This document shows positions 17,194-25,612 of a stretch of 58,099 nucleotides of DNA, piece by piece. The translations under genes and the position numbers were made by a program. The DNA comes from Lachnospiraceae bacterium. GTDB taxonomy: Bacteria > Bacillota > Clostridia > Lachnospirales > Bianqueaceae. Numbering within the stretch: position 1 is the first letter of the stretch; each line of letters opens with the position of its first letter. The DNA is taken from NCBI GenBank assembly GCA_022794035.1, contig JAAWDX010000013.1, positions 1 to 58,099 on the forward strand, in the 5' to 3' direction. The notes under the pieces are model-generated. The model saw only the letters and a list, made by a program, of their open reading frames with translations, made no database searches and had not been told where the DNA came from.

Positions 17194-17223
17194 GAGGCAG
17201 CTCAAGGGGACTTGGGCTGCCTC
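17194..17223 (+). terminator. Hairpin after the ABC exporter operon
   Basis: GAGGCAGC-T-CAAG pairs with CTTG-G-GCTGCCTC just past the exporter stop codon. The following T-run is interrupted, so termination may be leaky. An identical hairpin is present at 19829-19858. Confidence 0.6.
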
Positions 17224-17259
17224 TGCTTTGTTACTTTAGCTGGATGCGGATGGGTCTTG

Positions 17260-17354
17260 CTGCAGGTGAAGTGGTATACAAACCAGCTTCCTCATAAGCA
17301 TGACAACATACCTAGCTTTCTCACAGCAGAGCATCCCCTAGACGTATTACAGAT
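17260..17354 (+). pseudogene. 3' remnant of a HAD-phosphatase gene
   Basis: From CTGCAGGTGAAGTGGTATAC onward this stretch matches the last ~95 bases of the intact HAD gene at 20037-20708 (20607-20702), with scattered substitutions. The rest of the gene is missing, so it is a fragment left by duplication and deletion. Confidence 0.75.
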
Positions 17355-17489
17355 TATCAATAGCAGCATATAAAAGAATCCGATATTATAAATAAGTTAA
17401 ATTATAAAATTTTCTATTATAAATATATTGAAATTTTAACAATTATATGATAAGATTTAAATAAATGCTTTTTGAAAGGAGACTATATT

Positions 17490-18515
17490 ATGAAAAAGAG
17501 ATTACTACCTTTAATCCTTTTATGTTTATTTTGTTTTTATTCCTATTCTGTTTCTGCTTCAAATGAAGAAACGACTGAAACAGATGAATGCAGTTATGTA
17601 TATACAGATGAGGAATTACAAAAGCTTTTAGAAAATGCACTTCCTATTTCTGCACCAGAAAAGACAGATTTATCTGTACAGTCCAATTTTAATCATAATG
17701 GTTGTTATGTATATGATGTCGAAACAGGTGAAGAAAGTTTCGAAAATTTCGAAATAGAAAAATCCATTGAAAATGCAAATGAAATCTCCGCCTACGAATG
17801 CCATCCTTCTTCTACTGTTGAAAAAATTTCTTTTTCAATCAATGATTATACAATGGGAGATCGTGTTGCAATAACAGATACACTTGTTCCAAGGTACAGT
17901 AGTACCGTAAAACTCCTTATCGTCGGAAATAAAAGTGAACAAGTCTATGTAGGTACTGGTTTTATGATTGGGCCAAATAGTATAGCCATCTCTGGACACT
18001 GTATTTATAATGATGATTTAGGCGGTTGGGCACATATAGTAACAGCAATTCCTGCAATGAACGGTAAAACACTTCAACCATTTGGATCTGATAATTCATA
18101 TCAGCTAGTATGTGGCGGAGAATGGAAAGAATCCTATAATAATCAGGATGACTGGGGAATTATCAGAGTTAGAAGTAATTTTGGTAACAAAACTGGCTGG
18201 TTAGGGCTACGCTGGCAAACTGATTCGTATAACGGAGAAACTGCTACTTCTGTTGGCTACCCCGCCAACGGTAGCGATAGAATGTTTTATAGTATCGGTA
18301 TTATTAGCGAGTCATTGCCACGCACTTTAGTTGGAAACTGGGCTTCTTCTGGCGGCGTAAGTGGCGGTCCTTTACAAAAATATTATTCTGACACAGGGTA
18401 TACAGTTATTGGTATTAACAGGGGTAAAGGAGTTGATTACGCTGATTGTATACGAATTGATGAATGGTTATATAATAAATTCATGTCTTATAGAACACTG
18501 TCTTTTGGACAATAA
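17490..18515 (+). CDS. Secreted trypsin-like serine protease (V8/glutamyl endopeptidase type)
   Basis: A 341-residue protein; start MKKRLLPL has a GAAAGGAG site. A Sec signal peptide ends near SVSAS (about residue 24), followed by an acidic ~110-residue segment that may be a propeptide. The catalytic triad is visible: His170 in SGHC, Asp221 in QDDWG, Ser291 in GVSGGPL, in the order and spacing of family S1B. The gene is much richer in A and T than its neighbours and stands between duplicated flanks, which suggests transfer. No regulator is adjacent. Substrate specificity is unknown. Confidence 0.85.
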   Translation: MKKRLLPLILLCLFCFYSYSVSASNEETTETDECSYVYTDEELQKLLENALPISAPEKTDLSVQSNFNHNGCYVYDVETGEESFENFEIEKSIENANEISAYECHPSSTVEKISFSINDYTMGDRVAITDTLVPRYSSTVKLLIVGNKSEQVYVGTGFMIGPNSIAISGHCIYNDDLGGWAHIVTAIPAMNGKTLQPFGSDNSYQLVCGGEWKESYNNQDDWGIIRVRSNFGNKTGWLGLRWQTDSYNGETATSVGYPANGSDRMFYSIGIISESLPRTLVGNWASSGGVSGGPLQKYYSDTGYTVIGINRGKGVDYADCIRIDEWLYNKFMSYRTLSFGQ

Positions 18516-18581
18516 TCTATTATTCTGTTAAGAATTATAAAGAAATTTTCTATCTAGGATGATTCTTGCCAGATAAAGGAT

Positions 18582-18628
18582 AACCGGATAAGATGCTGAC
18601 TGAAATGTCTGCCTCTTATCCGGTTTTT
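18582..18628 (+). terminator. Terminator of the protease gene
   Basis: AACCGGATAAGA pairs with TCTTATCCGGTT and is followed by T's, about 65 bases past the protease stop. Confidence 0.75.
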
Positions 18629-18640
18629 AATGGTAGTAAA

Positions 18641-19307
18641 TCCACTGGCTCTGCCAGTGGATAAAAAGCTTTAGCTATGGGCAGAATAAAAACTCCTTGA
18701 TATATTGAAGTTGAGGTTCGCCAACCCAACAAAATATATCAAGGAGGTCCTAACCATGAAAGAGAAGGACATAAATAGTTTAGAACATACTAAGTGGAGA
18801 TGTCAATACCATATTGTATTTGCCCCCAAATATCGTAGACAAGCAATATACAAAGAGATATAAACAGACATAGGAAAAATCTTGAGGAAATTATGTGAGC
18901 AAAAAGATGTAAATATAATAGAAGCAGAAGCGTGTCCCGATCATATACATATGCTCATAGAAATACCACCTAAATATAGTGTAGCACAAATAATGGGATT
19001 TCTAAAAGGTAAGAGTAGTCTTATGATTTTCGACAGACACGCAAATTTGAAATATAAATATGGAAATCGCCATTTTGGGGCAAGAGGACACTATGTGGAC
19101 ACTGTAGGACGCAATAAAAAACAAATAGCGGAATACATAAGAAACCAATTGCAAGAAGATCAAATGGCAGATCAGATGAGTATACAAGAATATATAGACC
19201 CGTTTACAGGTAGCAAGACAAAGTAGGCTAAATAAAACACCCCTTTAGAGGTGTGGCCTGTAAGATGCCCTTCTAGGGCTTACTCAAGCCTCCGGCTTAG
19301 CCGGAGG
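18641..19307 (+). mobile_element. IS200/IS605-type insertion sequence (tnpA only)
   Basis: The left-end hairpin TCCACTGG-CTCTG-CCAGTGGA (18641-18661) and the right-end hairpin CCTCCGGC-TTA-GCCGGAGG (19289-19307) frame a Y1 transposase gene, the normal IS200 layout without tnpB. A 12-bp inverted repeat (18695-18706 with 18733-18744) overlaps the transposase ribosome binding site, as in the insulating stem known for IS200. The outermost bases cannot be fixed by eye; the right end probably lies near 19321. Confidence 0.85.
18756..19226 (+). pseudogene. tnpA: IS200-type transposase TnpA, interrupted by a stop codon
   Basis: The frame starting at ATG 18756 (AAGGAGG site) reads as a Y1 transposase but has TAA at codon 36 (18861-18863), where the family usually has Lys in KEIKTDIG. 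It then continues open to 19226 with the HUH motif DHIHML, the catalytic-Tyr region QIAEYIRNQ and a normal C-terminus; full length would be 156 residues. A single point change explains the break. The second part could start internally, but it lacks the N-terminal fold. Confidence 0.85.
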
Positions 19308-19347
19308 TTATGACTTTTCAAGCAGAAGGCTGGATCATATCGAAAAC

Positions 19348-19647
19348 TCAAAACTTTACCCATGGCAAGATCTTTCCCCTCTGCTCCAATTCTCTCTGCC
19401 CATTTTAGTTGCTCTGCTGCAAAACATGTATGACGCTGTCAATATGCTGGTGGTAGGACGCTATGTTACCGCGTCCGACGTAGCGACTGTCTCTACAGAT
19501 ACAGCTTGTCATCTGTTTTGTAATGAGCACTACTATCCTACTGGGCAGGAAACTTGACGAGGCTCATCCTCAGAAGGCCGGCACAATTATGAGCGCAAAT
19601 ATTATCCTGTTTTTAATCATAACTGTGCTTTTGACGGCTCTGATGAA
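19348..19647 (+). pseudogene. Decayed MATE-family efflux gene fragment
   Basis: One frame gives LLQFSLPILVALLQNMYDAV and then VNMLVVGRYV, the start of a MATE (NorM-like) transporter. After a frameshift and stop, another frame gives LLGRKLDEAHPQKAGTIMSA and a hydrophobic helix. The middle and the end of the gene are missing. It joins the ABC fragment at about 19656. Confidence 0.75.
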
Positions 19648-19655
19648 GACCGCTG

Positions 19656-19824
19656 CTCGCATCGCATGAGCAGTTGCCGCTTCTGCGAGGATATTCTGGT
19701 CTTTGAAAAGGGCCAACTGGCTGAAAGAGGCAGCCACAGCGCCCTGCTGGCGCAGGATGGCAGCCTGTATGCCAGCATGTGGAACGCGCAGGCACAGTAT
19801 TATGAACTAAATAGTGAGGGATGA
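19656..19824 (+). pseudogene. Duplicated 3' end of the ABC exporter gene
   Basis: Translates as SHRMSSCRFCEDILVF and continues to YYELNSEG, nearly identical to the last 55 codons of the exporter subunit ending at 17189. There is no start or Walker region, so it is a fragment. The flanking terminator hairpin is copied too (19829-19858). Confidence 0.85.
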
Positions 19825-19828
19825 AAAT

Positions 19829-19858
19829 GAGGCAGCTCAAGGGGACTTGGGCTGCCTC
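19829..19858 (+). terminator. Second copy of the ABC-operon hairpin
   Basis: Same sequence as 17194-17223 (GAGGCAGC ... GCTGCCTC), carried along in the duplication. It may shield the downstream HAD gene from read-through. Confidence 0.55.
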
Positions 19859-19970
19859 TGCTTTGTTGCTTTGGCTGGATGCGGATGGGTCTTGGGCTGG
19901 TCGCGGCCATAACAACAGCACGACCGACATGCAAACATGCAAATCCTCTATCATCCGCCTATCAAAAAGC

Positions 19971-19999
19971 TTGAACAGCCGCCTTTTTTATATTAGAAT
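19971..19999 (+). promoter_or_regulatory. Sigma-A promoter of the HAD gene
   Basis: TTGAAC (19971-19976) and TAGAAT (19994-19999) with a 17-base spacer, 38 bases upstream of the start codon. Confidence 0.6.
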
Positions 20000-20036
20000 A
20001 TACATATGACTACCATATATAACAAGGAGAAAAGTA

Positions 20037-20708
20037 ATGATCTATAAAGCCGTTATCTTCGACTTATTTGAAACCTTGATTACCGAGTGGGGCCACAAAA
20101 AATACACTAAAAGCGAAATGAGCTCCGATCTGGGCATTGAATCGGACAAGTTCAACAGGTACTGGGATGAAAAGGAAGAGGACCGCTATTTAGGAGCCAT
20201 AAGCTTTACTGATTCGCTCCGATTTGTATGCGAAAAATGCGAAAAACCAATTGAAGACTCCCTCCTCGCTGCCATGACCGAAAAAAGAGTAGTAACCAAA
20301 TCGGCATGCTTTGATTATGTTCATCCAGCCGTCTATCAGCTCTTAGAGCATCTAAAGGCCGCCAGGCTTCCCTTAGCGATTGTCAGCAACTGCTCTGCCG
20401 AGGAAGTAAACAGGATTCGACAAAGCAGGCTTGCTCCCTATTTTGATCCGATACTTCTCTCCTGTGAAATCAAAATGCAAAAGCCGGATATCCACATCTA
20501 TATGGAAGCGGCCAAACTGCTCAAAGTCTCTACTAATGAATGCCTATTTGTAGGAGACGGAGGCAGCCACGAGCTGCAGGGCGCTAAAGCCGCCGGAATG
20601 ACCGCACTGCAGGCGAAATGGTACACAAACCAGCTTCCTCACAAGCGTGACAGCATACCGGGCTTCCTCACAGCAGAGCATCCCCTGGATGTATTAGCAA
20701 AGCTATGA
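20037..20708 (+). CDS. HAD-superfamily hydrolase (subfamily IA)
   Basis: A 223-residue cytoplasmic phosphatase-like protein. Motif I is FDLFETLI (Asp9, with Phe in place of the usual second Asp, as in haloacid-dehalogenase-type members), motif II is IVSNCS, motif III includes the Lys of KMQKPD, and motif IV is VGDGGSHELQGAKAAGM. A helical cap lies between residues 15 and 90. The site AAGGAG precedes the ATG. The 3' end is duplicated at 17260-17354. Substrate unknown; a small phosphorylated metabolite is likely. Confidence 0.88.
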   Translation: MIYKAVIFDLFETLITEWGHKKYTKSEMSSDLGIESDKFNRYWDEKEEDRYLGAISFTDSLRFVCEKCEKPIEDSLLAAMTEKRVVTKSACFDYVHPAVYQLLEHLKAARLPLAIVSNCSAEEVNRIRQSRLAPYFDPILLSCEIKMQKPDIHIYMEAAKLLKVSTNECLFVGDGGSHELQGAKAAGMTALQAKWYTNQLPHKRDSIPGFLTAEHPLDVLAKL

Positions 20709-20747
20709 TAGGCCTATACAAAATTCAAGAAAGAGAATTTACGATTT

Positions 20748-21278
20748 ATGTTTATACAAACAGATAGATTGATCATCAGAGATATAGAAATAACAGATGC
20801 AGCTCCCTTTTCTAACATGGCGTCAGATGGCAGCCTCCACGAAGATATTGGCTTTGATGCAGAATGCGGCAGCTGGATAAACGAATGGATTATCGAAGCG
20901 CGGCATCTTGCAGACGATAACAATCCAACTGCCGATTATCTAGCCTATGCCATAGAGCTCAAAGAAACTCATGAGGTAATCGGTTCCGTTGGATGCTCCT
21001 ATTATAAAGATCTTGAAAAAGTTGGCATTACGTATTTTATCGGAGCACAATACAGAAATCACGGCTATGCCGCGGAAGCAATCCAAGCATATGCACAGAA
21101 TTTTCTAACGCAATATGCGCAGGATGAATTGATTGCCACCATTAGAGAAGACAATACCCCTTCATGGAAAGCTATAGAAAAAGCAGGATTCTTACTAACA
21201 GCGCAGCGATTATATCAGGATATAAATGACGAAGCAGCGCTACTGTACCGATTTTATAGCTATCAAAAAGATATATAA
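20748..21278 (+). CDS. GNAT-family N-acetyltransferase
   Basis: A 176-residue acetyl-CoA-dependent acetyltransferase of the RimJ/RimL-like branch. It opens with IQTDRLIIRDIEITDA, has EVIGSVGCSYY, then the acetyl-CoA loop region AQYRNHGYAAEAIQAYAQ, and the late motif NTPSWKAIEKAGF. It lies 39 bases after the HAD gene with only a weak ribosome binding site and may be read from the same transcript. Substrate cannot be told from the sequence. Confidence 0.88.
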   Translation: MFIQTDRLIIRDIEITDAAPFSNMASDGSLHEDIGFDAECGSWINEWIIEARHLADDNNPTADYLAYAIELKETHEVIGSVGCSYYKDLEKVGITYFIGAQYRNHGYAAEAIQAYAQNFLTQYAQDELIATIREDNTPSWKAIEKAGFLLTAQRLYQDINDEAALLYRFYSYQKDI

Positions 21279-21303
21279 TAAATCTATCAAAGGAGTTATC
21301 CCC

Positions 21304-22110
21304 ATGATTCACAAAAAAGTTCCATTATCGGCTCCCGGCTCTGCCGACTATGCCGCTTTTTATACTTATTTTATCGACCAGTCGCCGGAGCTCCCCTCAG
21401 CTGGTCGTCCCGTCGTCATCATCTGTCCCGGCGGCGGCTATCAGATGACCAGCGACCGCGAGGCCGAGCCCATTGCCCTGCAGTTTAACGCTGCCGGCAT
21501 CAACGCCATCATCGTGCGCTATTCCGTCGCCCCGGCACGTTTTCCCACCGCTTTGCTGGAGGTTGCCGCTGCCGTCCGTTACGTACGGGAAACCGCTGCC
21601 GAGCACGGCTGTGATCCTAACAAAATCCTCGTGGCAGGCTTTTCCGCCGGCGGGCATCTGGCAGCCAGCTACGGCAACTTCTGGCATCGTGCGCTAATCA
21701 GCGAGGCGCTAGGCTGTAAGCGCGACATTCTAAAACCAAACGGTCAAATACTTTGCTATCCCGTTATCACCTCCGGCCCGTATGCGCATCAGGGATCCAT
21801 GCAAAATCTACTCGGCGAGCGCTACGAAGCGGAAAAGGATTCGCAGTCGCTCGAAAATTTCGTCACCGAAAACACGCCGCCCACCTTCATCTGGCACACA
21901 CAGGCCGATCCCGTAGTGCCCGTCGAAAATGCACTGCTCTTTCTAAGCGCGCTGCAAAAAGCCGGCATTCGCACCGAATTTCACCTATTCCCCGACGGCG
22001 AGCACGGCCTTGCGCTCTGCAGTGCCTTCACCGCCGCCCATAACCGTCAGATCCAGCCCCACGCTGCCAAGTGGATGGAGCTGGCCATCGAATTTATTCA
22101 TGCACTTTAA
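21304..22110 (+). CDS. Alpha/beta hydrolase, acetyl-esterase/lipase type
   Basis: A 268-residue hydrolase; I chose MIHKKVPL because it has an AAAGGAG site, while the longer frame starts inside the upstream gene. It has the oxyanion loop CPGGGYQM, the nucleophile elbow GFSAGG (Ser near residue 114), a catalytic Asp in THQADP-like context (HTQADPVVP) and a catalytic His in DGEHGL. The whole matches the BD-FAE / acetylxylan-esterase-like family. No signal peptide, so it acts in the cytoplasm, perhaps on imported acetylated or feruloylated sugars. It is followed 12 bases later by a cysteine hydrolase gene. Confidence 0.88.
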   Translation: MIHKKVPLSAPGSADYAAFYTYFIDQSPELPSAGRPVVIICPGGGYQMTSDREAEPIALQFNAAGINAIIVRYSVAPARFPTALLEVAAAVRYVRETAAEHGCDPNKILVAGFSAGGHLAASYGNFWHRALISEALGCKRDILKPNGQILCYPVITSGPYAHQGSMQNLLGERYEAEKDSQSLENFVTENTPPTFIWHTQADPVVPVENALLFLSALQKAGIRTEFHLFPDGEHGLALCSAFTAAHNRQIQPHAAKWMELAIEFIHAL

Positions 22111-22122
22111 GGAGATAAGCCC

Positions 22123-22659
22123 ATGCAAAACATTCTCATCGTAGTCGACATGCAAAATGATTTTATCCAGGGTGCCCTAGGCACAAAAGAGGCCATGGCC
22201 ATTCTCCCGGCCGCAGCGTCCAAAATTCGTTCCTTCTCCGGCAGGGTCTTCTTCACAAGAGATACGCACCACGCGGACTATCTTACTACCCAGGAAGGAA
22301 AGAAGCTGCCGGTTCCGCACTGTCTGGAAGGCACCGCCGGCTGGCAGCTTCATCCGGCGCTCAGCGCCCTGTGTACAGAAGAGCCTATTAACAAAATCAC
22401 CTTCGGCTCCTCTGAGCTGGCACTTCGCCTACAGGCACTAAACGAAACAGAGACCATTCAAAGCATTACTTTGATTGGCCTCTGCACAGATATCTGTGTA
22501 ATTTCCAATGCTCTGCTCCTCAAGGCTTTTCTGCCGGAAGCAGAGATCATCGTAGATGCCGCCTGCTGCGCCGGCGTTACGCCGCAAAGCCATCAGACGG
22601 CTCTGCAAGCTATGAAGGCCTGTCAGATCCAGATCGAAAATGAAGAACCTTTGCACTAA
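22123..22659 (+). CDS. Isochorismatase-like cysteine hydrolase (nicotinamidase-type)
   Basis: A 178-residue enzyme of the isochorismatase fold. Catalytic residues: Asp9 in VVDMQNDF, the Lys in NKITFGSS, and Cys125 in GLCTDICVISN. The metal-binding pattern DTHHADY resembles that of nicotinamidases (PncA), suggesting conversion of nicotinamide to nicotinate, but other amides are possible. It has a TAAGGAG site and is probably co-transcribed with the esterase. It overlaps the convergent MazG-like gene by four bases. Confidence 0.85.
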   Translation: MQNILIVVDMQNDFIQGALGTKEAMAILPAAASKIRSFSGRVFFTRDTHHADYLTTQEGKKLPVPHCLEGTAGWQLHPALSALCTEEPINKITFGSSELALRLQALNETETIQSITLIGLCTDICVISNALLLKAFLPEAEIIVDAACCAGVTPQSHQTALQAMKACQIQIENEEPLH

Positions 22660-23009
22660 TCTTCATACATGTCTTTGATCTCATCCCATGTGCGGCTAAG
22701 ATTGCTTTTAGCCTTTTTCTCATAGGCTTCGCTGAACTCCTCCGGCGTAATGCCAAAGCAGTCCATCATATCGATCCAGTACATCATGACGTCACTGCAT
22801 TCTTCCACAAAATGGGCGCGCACATGCGCATTTTCCATGATATCCTTTTCGCCCTTTTTCTTAATGATGGCGATCACCTCGCCAATCTCATCCACCGTCC
22901 ACAAAAGACTGCTTCTGCCATGCTCCGGCGTGTGCGCGCTCCACTCTGGATGCTTTTCCAAAAGCGCCCGTTGATAGTTTAGCATATCGGATATTTTTAA
23001 ATCGCTCAT
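22656..23009 (-). CDS. MazG-like nucleotide pyrophosphohydrolase
   Basis: A 117-residue all-alpha protein with two acidic helices typical of MazG-type NTP pyrophosphohydrolases: VDEIGEVIAII and, ~30 residues later, EECSDVMMYWIDM (ExxE and ExxD magnesium ligands). It likely removes pyrophosphate from a non-canonical or surplus nucleotide. It is convergent with the previous gene and has an AAGGAGA site. The protein has a single MazG domain and is shorter than E. coli MazG. Confidence 0.85.
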   Translation of the reverse strand: MSDLKISDMLNYQRALLEKHPEWSAHTPEHGRSSLLWTVDEIGEVIAIIKKKGEKDIMENAHVRAHFVEECSDVMMYWIDMMDCFGITPEEFSEAYEKKAKSNLSRTWDEIKDMYED

Positions 23010-23091
23010 GCCTTCTCCTTATCCTATGTAATTATCGTAGTTGGTTCTTTTATTTTATATAGCTCCCTTTCATTTTTCAAGGAGAATTTTT

Positions 23092-23859
23092 ATGAATTCC
23101 CTGCAAAAGCTTTGCTTAAACACGAAATCTGTCGTCATCTTTGATATGGATGGCACCTTGATCGATTCGATCGGCATCTGGAATCATACCGATGAGCAGC
23201 TTCTGCGTCATTTTGGCGCCTGCGCGCCTTCGCTTATGCAGATTCAGCAAGAGCGTGATGCGTTTTTGGCTCATCATGCAGATACCGATATTTATCTGGC
23301 TTACTGTGCCTATCTAAAGGAAAAGTATGCGCTGGCCGCAGACCCGGCGGATATGCTGGCGCGGCGCTGGGAGATTTCCGGGCAGTATCTGCGCACGCAA
23401 GTGGATTATAAGCCGCAGGCGGAGCTTGTGCTGCAGGCGCTGAAGAAGGCCGGCAAGCGACTGGCGCTTGCTACTGTGACTACGCGCGTGCAATTGCAGA
23501 TTTATGAGCAGGAGAATGTCAATCTGCGCCGCAAGGCAAGGCTCGGCGAGATGTTTGATCTGATCATTTCTAAAGAGGATATTGTGCATAAAAAGCCGCA
23601 TCCGGAAATCTATCAGAAGGTGATGGCGCATTTTGACGCCGCGCCGCAGGAGTGTCTGGTTTTTGAGGATTCCTATCTGGGCGTGCTGGCGGCCAAAAAT
23701 GCGGGCATCGAGGTTGTGAACGTGTACGACGCATACGCCAAGCCCGATCAAGCTAAAATTGATTCCTTGGCCGACTATCAAATCGAGACGTATCAAGAGT
23801 TTCTGGATACGCTATGCCCAAGCAGCTCATCTTGCTTTTTCAAGGAAAATTCAGTATAA
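23092..23859 (+). CDS. HAD-superfamily hydrolase (phosphoglucomutase/phosphatase-like)
   Basis: A 255-residue protein starting at MNSLQKLC (AAGGAGA site). Motif I is FDMDGTLIDS (Asp18 and Asp20), motif II TVTT, motif III Lys in HKKPHPEIY, motif IV VFEDSYLGVLAAKNAG. A helical cap (residues 30-100) places it in subfamily IA, close to beta-phosphoglucomutases and sugar-phosphate phosphatases. Neighbours give no clue to the substrate. It is unrelated at the sequence level to the HAD protein at 20037 beyond the family motifs. Confidence 0.88.
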   Translation: MNSLQKLCLNTKSVVIFDMDGTLIDSIGIWNHTDEQLLRHFGACAPSLMQIQQERDAFLAHHADTDIYLAYCAYLKEKYALAADPADMLARRWEISGQYLRTQVDYKPQAELVLQALKKAGKRLALATVTTRVQLQIYEQENVNLRRKARLGEMFDLIISKEDIVHKKPHPEIYQKVMAHFDAAPQECLVFEDSYLGVLAAKNAGIEVVNVYDAYAKPDQAKIDSLADYQIETYQEFLDTLCPSSSSCFFKENSV

Positions 23860-23909
23860 TAAGCGCAGCTAGATATATTTCGGCTATTCAAATACTTATG
23901 CTTCGCTAC

Positions 23910-23931
23910 AAGTTCGGCTCCAGCCGAACTT
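23910..23931 (+). other. Perfect palindrome between HAD gene and csoR
   Basis: AAGTTCGGCT-CC-AGCCGAACTT is a 10-bp perfect inverted repeat 21 bases before the csoR start codon. There is no T-run, so it may be an operator or an RNA hairpin near the csoR ribosome binding site rather than a terminator. Confidence 0.55.
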
Positions 23932-23952
23932 ATGAATAAAGGAGGAATGCAC

Positions 23953-24216
23953 ATGATGGCAGACAAGGCTCAGGTGAGCCGGCTTCTCAAAACGGCCCGC
24001 GGCCAGATCGACGGCATCCTGAAGATGATCGAGGAGGATCGCTACTGCATGGATATCTCCCATCAGGTCATGGCGACCGAGGCAATCCTGAGAAGAGCCA
24101 ACAAAGAAATTATCCGCGCCCACATGAAGGGCTGCATCGCCGATGCGCTCGCCAGCGAAAACGGCGATGAAAAAATTGACGAGCTCATGGACATTCTTGA
24201 TAAATTCAGTCACTGA
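23953..24216 (+). CDS. csoR: CsoR-type copper-sensing repressor
   Basis: An 87-residue all-helical repressor starting at MMADKAQ (AAGGAGG site seven bases upstream; further ATGs at 23932 and 23947 are badly placed). It has the family's Cys-His-Cys copper(I) ligand set: Cys in DRYCMD, then His at +25 and Cys at +29 in HMKGC, matching CsoR spacing rather than that of FrmR or RcnR. CsoR proteins release DNA on binding Cu(I). A CsoR-type box lies at the copA promoter (34804-34828), 10 kb away, so this regulator probably controls copA in trans. It is followed 28 bases later by a peptidase gene. Confidence 0.88.
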   Translation: MMADKAQVSRLLKTARGQIDGILKMIEEDRYCMDISHQVMATEAILRRANKEIIRAHMKGCIADALASENGDEKIDELMDILDKFSH

Positions 24217-24244
24217 CCGATCAATAAAAGAAAGGAAGCATCTT

Positions 24245-25483
24245 ATGAATTTTAATGAAATTTGCGGGCAGCGCCAGCTGACCTTCATGCAGCAGTTCGA
24301 CTACATCCGCGAAGCAGGCACGCCGGCTGAGCTGCAGGCCGCACAGACCATCCAGCAGGAGCTGGCCGGCTTTGGCGTAGACAGCCATACCGAGGAATTT
24401 GAAATCGATACCTACCAGATTCTGGAGGCTGCCTTCACTGTAACCGAGCCCTATGAAAAGACTTATACCATTGCAGGCTACGGCCGCTGCGGCGATACGC
24501 CGGACGGCGGCATCGAGGCGCCTTTCCTCTATGCAGAAAACGGCGACGACATCAGCCTTTCCTATGCCCGCGGCAAGATCGTAATGGTCAACAATCCCAT
24601 GCGCCCGGACATGTATCAAAAGCTTGTCAAAGCCGGCGCAGTCGCCTTCCTTACCGTAACCGGCGATCCGATCGATGAGGGTGTCGACCGCGTTCCGACT
24701 GCCAGAGCGCTCCCGCCCATGGCGGAAACACCGATTCAGGGTGCTGCTCTTCACCATATTGACGCCGCCAAAATCGTGACCCGCGGAGCCTCTAAGGCCC
24801 GCCTGACGCTGAAACAGCAGAGCGGCAAGGCGACCTCCCGCAATGTAATTGCCCGTATTCCCGGCACAGATCTTGCCGATGAAATCCTGACGCTCACGGC
24901 TCATTATGATTCCGTGCCCGCCGGCAAGGGCGCTTATGACAATATGGCCGGCTGCGCTATCATCATGGAGCTCTGCCGCTACTTCAAAGCGCATCAGCCG
25001 CGCCGCACGCTGGAATTCGTCTGGTTTGGCGCCGAAGAGAAGGGACTTGTCGGCAGCCGCAATTATGTAATCACTCATGAAAACGAGCTTACCCACCATA
25101 TGTTTAACATGAATGTAGATCTGGCCGGTCAGCTGATCGGCGGTACCGTTGTCGGCGTAACTGGCGATGCTGCCATCTGCCACATGATCGAATATATGGC
25201 GCATGAGATTGGCATGGGCATGAGCACCAAAAACCAGATCTGGGGTAGCGACTCCAATTCCTTCGCCTGGAAGGGCGTGCCCGCCATGACCTTAAACCGC
25301 GACGGCTACGGTATGCATACCCGTCATGATACCATTGATCTGATCTCTCCTTGGTCGCTGCAGAGAAGCGCTCAGCTGCTGGGCTACATTGCAGACCGCT
25401 TGGCACAGATCCCTGTAATGCCGTTCCCGCGCCAGATTCCTGAGGAATTTGCTAACCAACTGAACCGCTTTTTAAATCGGTAA
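24245..25483 (+). CDS. M28-family zinc aminopeptidase
   Basis: A 412-residue metallopeptidase with start MNFNEICG (AAAGGAAG site). The middle inserts a PA-type domain (about 110-200), and the zinc core follows: His in LTAHYDSVP (about 220), Asp in AYDNMAG (about 232), the catalytic Glu pair in GAEEKGLVGS (about 264), Asp in NVDLAG (about 292) and His in MHTRHDT (about 359). No signal peptide is seen, so it may act in the cytoplasm on peptides. It is probably co-transcribed with csoR, an unusual partner, and is followed by a strong terminator. Confidence 0.9.
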   Translation: MNFNEICGQRQLTFMQQFDYIREAGTPAELQAAQTIQQELAGFGVDSHTEEFEIDTYQILEAAFTVTEPYEKTYTIAGYGRCGDTPDGGIEAPFLYAENGDDISLSYARGKIVMVNNPMRPDMYQKLVKAGAVAFLTVTGDPIDEGVDRVPTARALPPMAETPIQGAALHHIDAAKIVTRGASKARLTLKQQSGKATSRNVIARIPGTDLADEILTLTAHYDSVPAGKGAYDNMAGCAIIMELCRYFKAHQPRRTLEFVWFGAEEKGLVGSRNYVITHENELTHHMFNMNVDLAGQLIGGTVVGVTGDAAICHMIEYMAHEIGMGMSTKNQIWGSDSNSFAWKGVPAMTLNRDGYGMHTRHDTIDLISPWSLQRSAQLLGYIADRLAQIPVMPFPRQIPEEFANQLNRFLNR

Positions 25484-25498
25484 TATTCAAACATAGTA

Positions 25499-25538
25499 AG
25501 AGTGCGTCACCTACAGTTTGGGTAACGCACTCTTTTTC
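25499..25538 (+). terminator. Terminator after the M28 peptidase gene
   Basis: AGAGTGCGT pairs with ACGCACTCT and is followed by TTTTT. It may also serve the convergent gene at 25613. Confidence 0.85.
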
Positions 25539-25612
25539 TATATATAAATTTACAAAATCTATTGGATGGATGAATCGCTTCCCTTTTTTGCCGCTGTGCG
25601 GCGGGTATCCCC

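Noticed and set aside
22123..22659. Secure naming as nicotinamidase pncA
   Set aside because: The catalytic triad fits the whole isochorismatase-like family; substrate residues are not diagnostic by eye.
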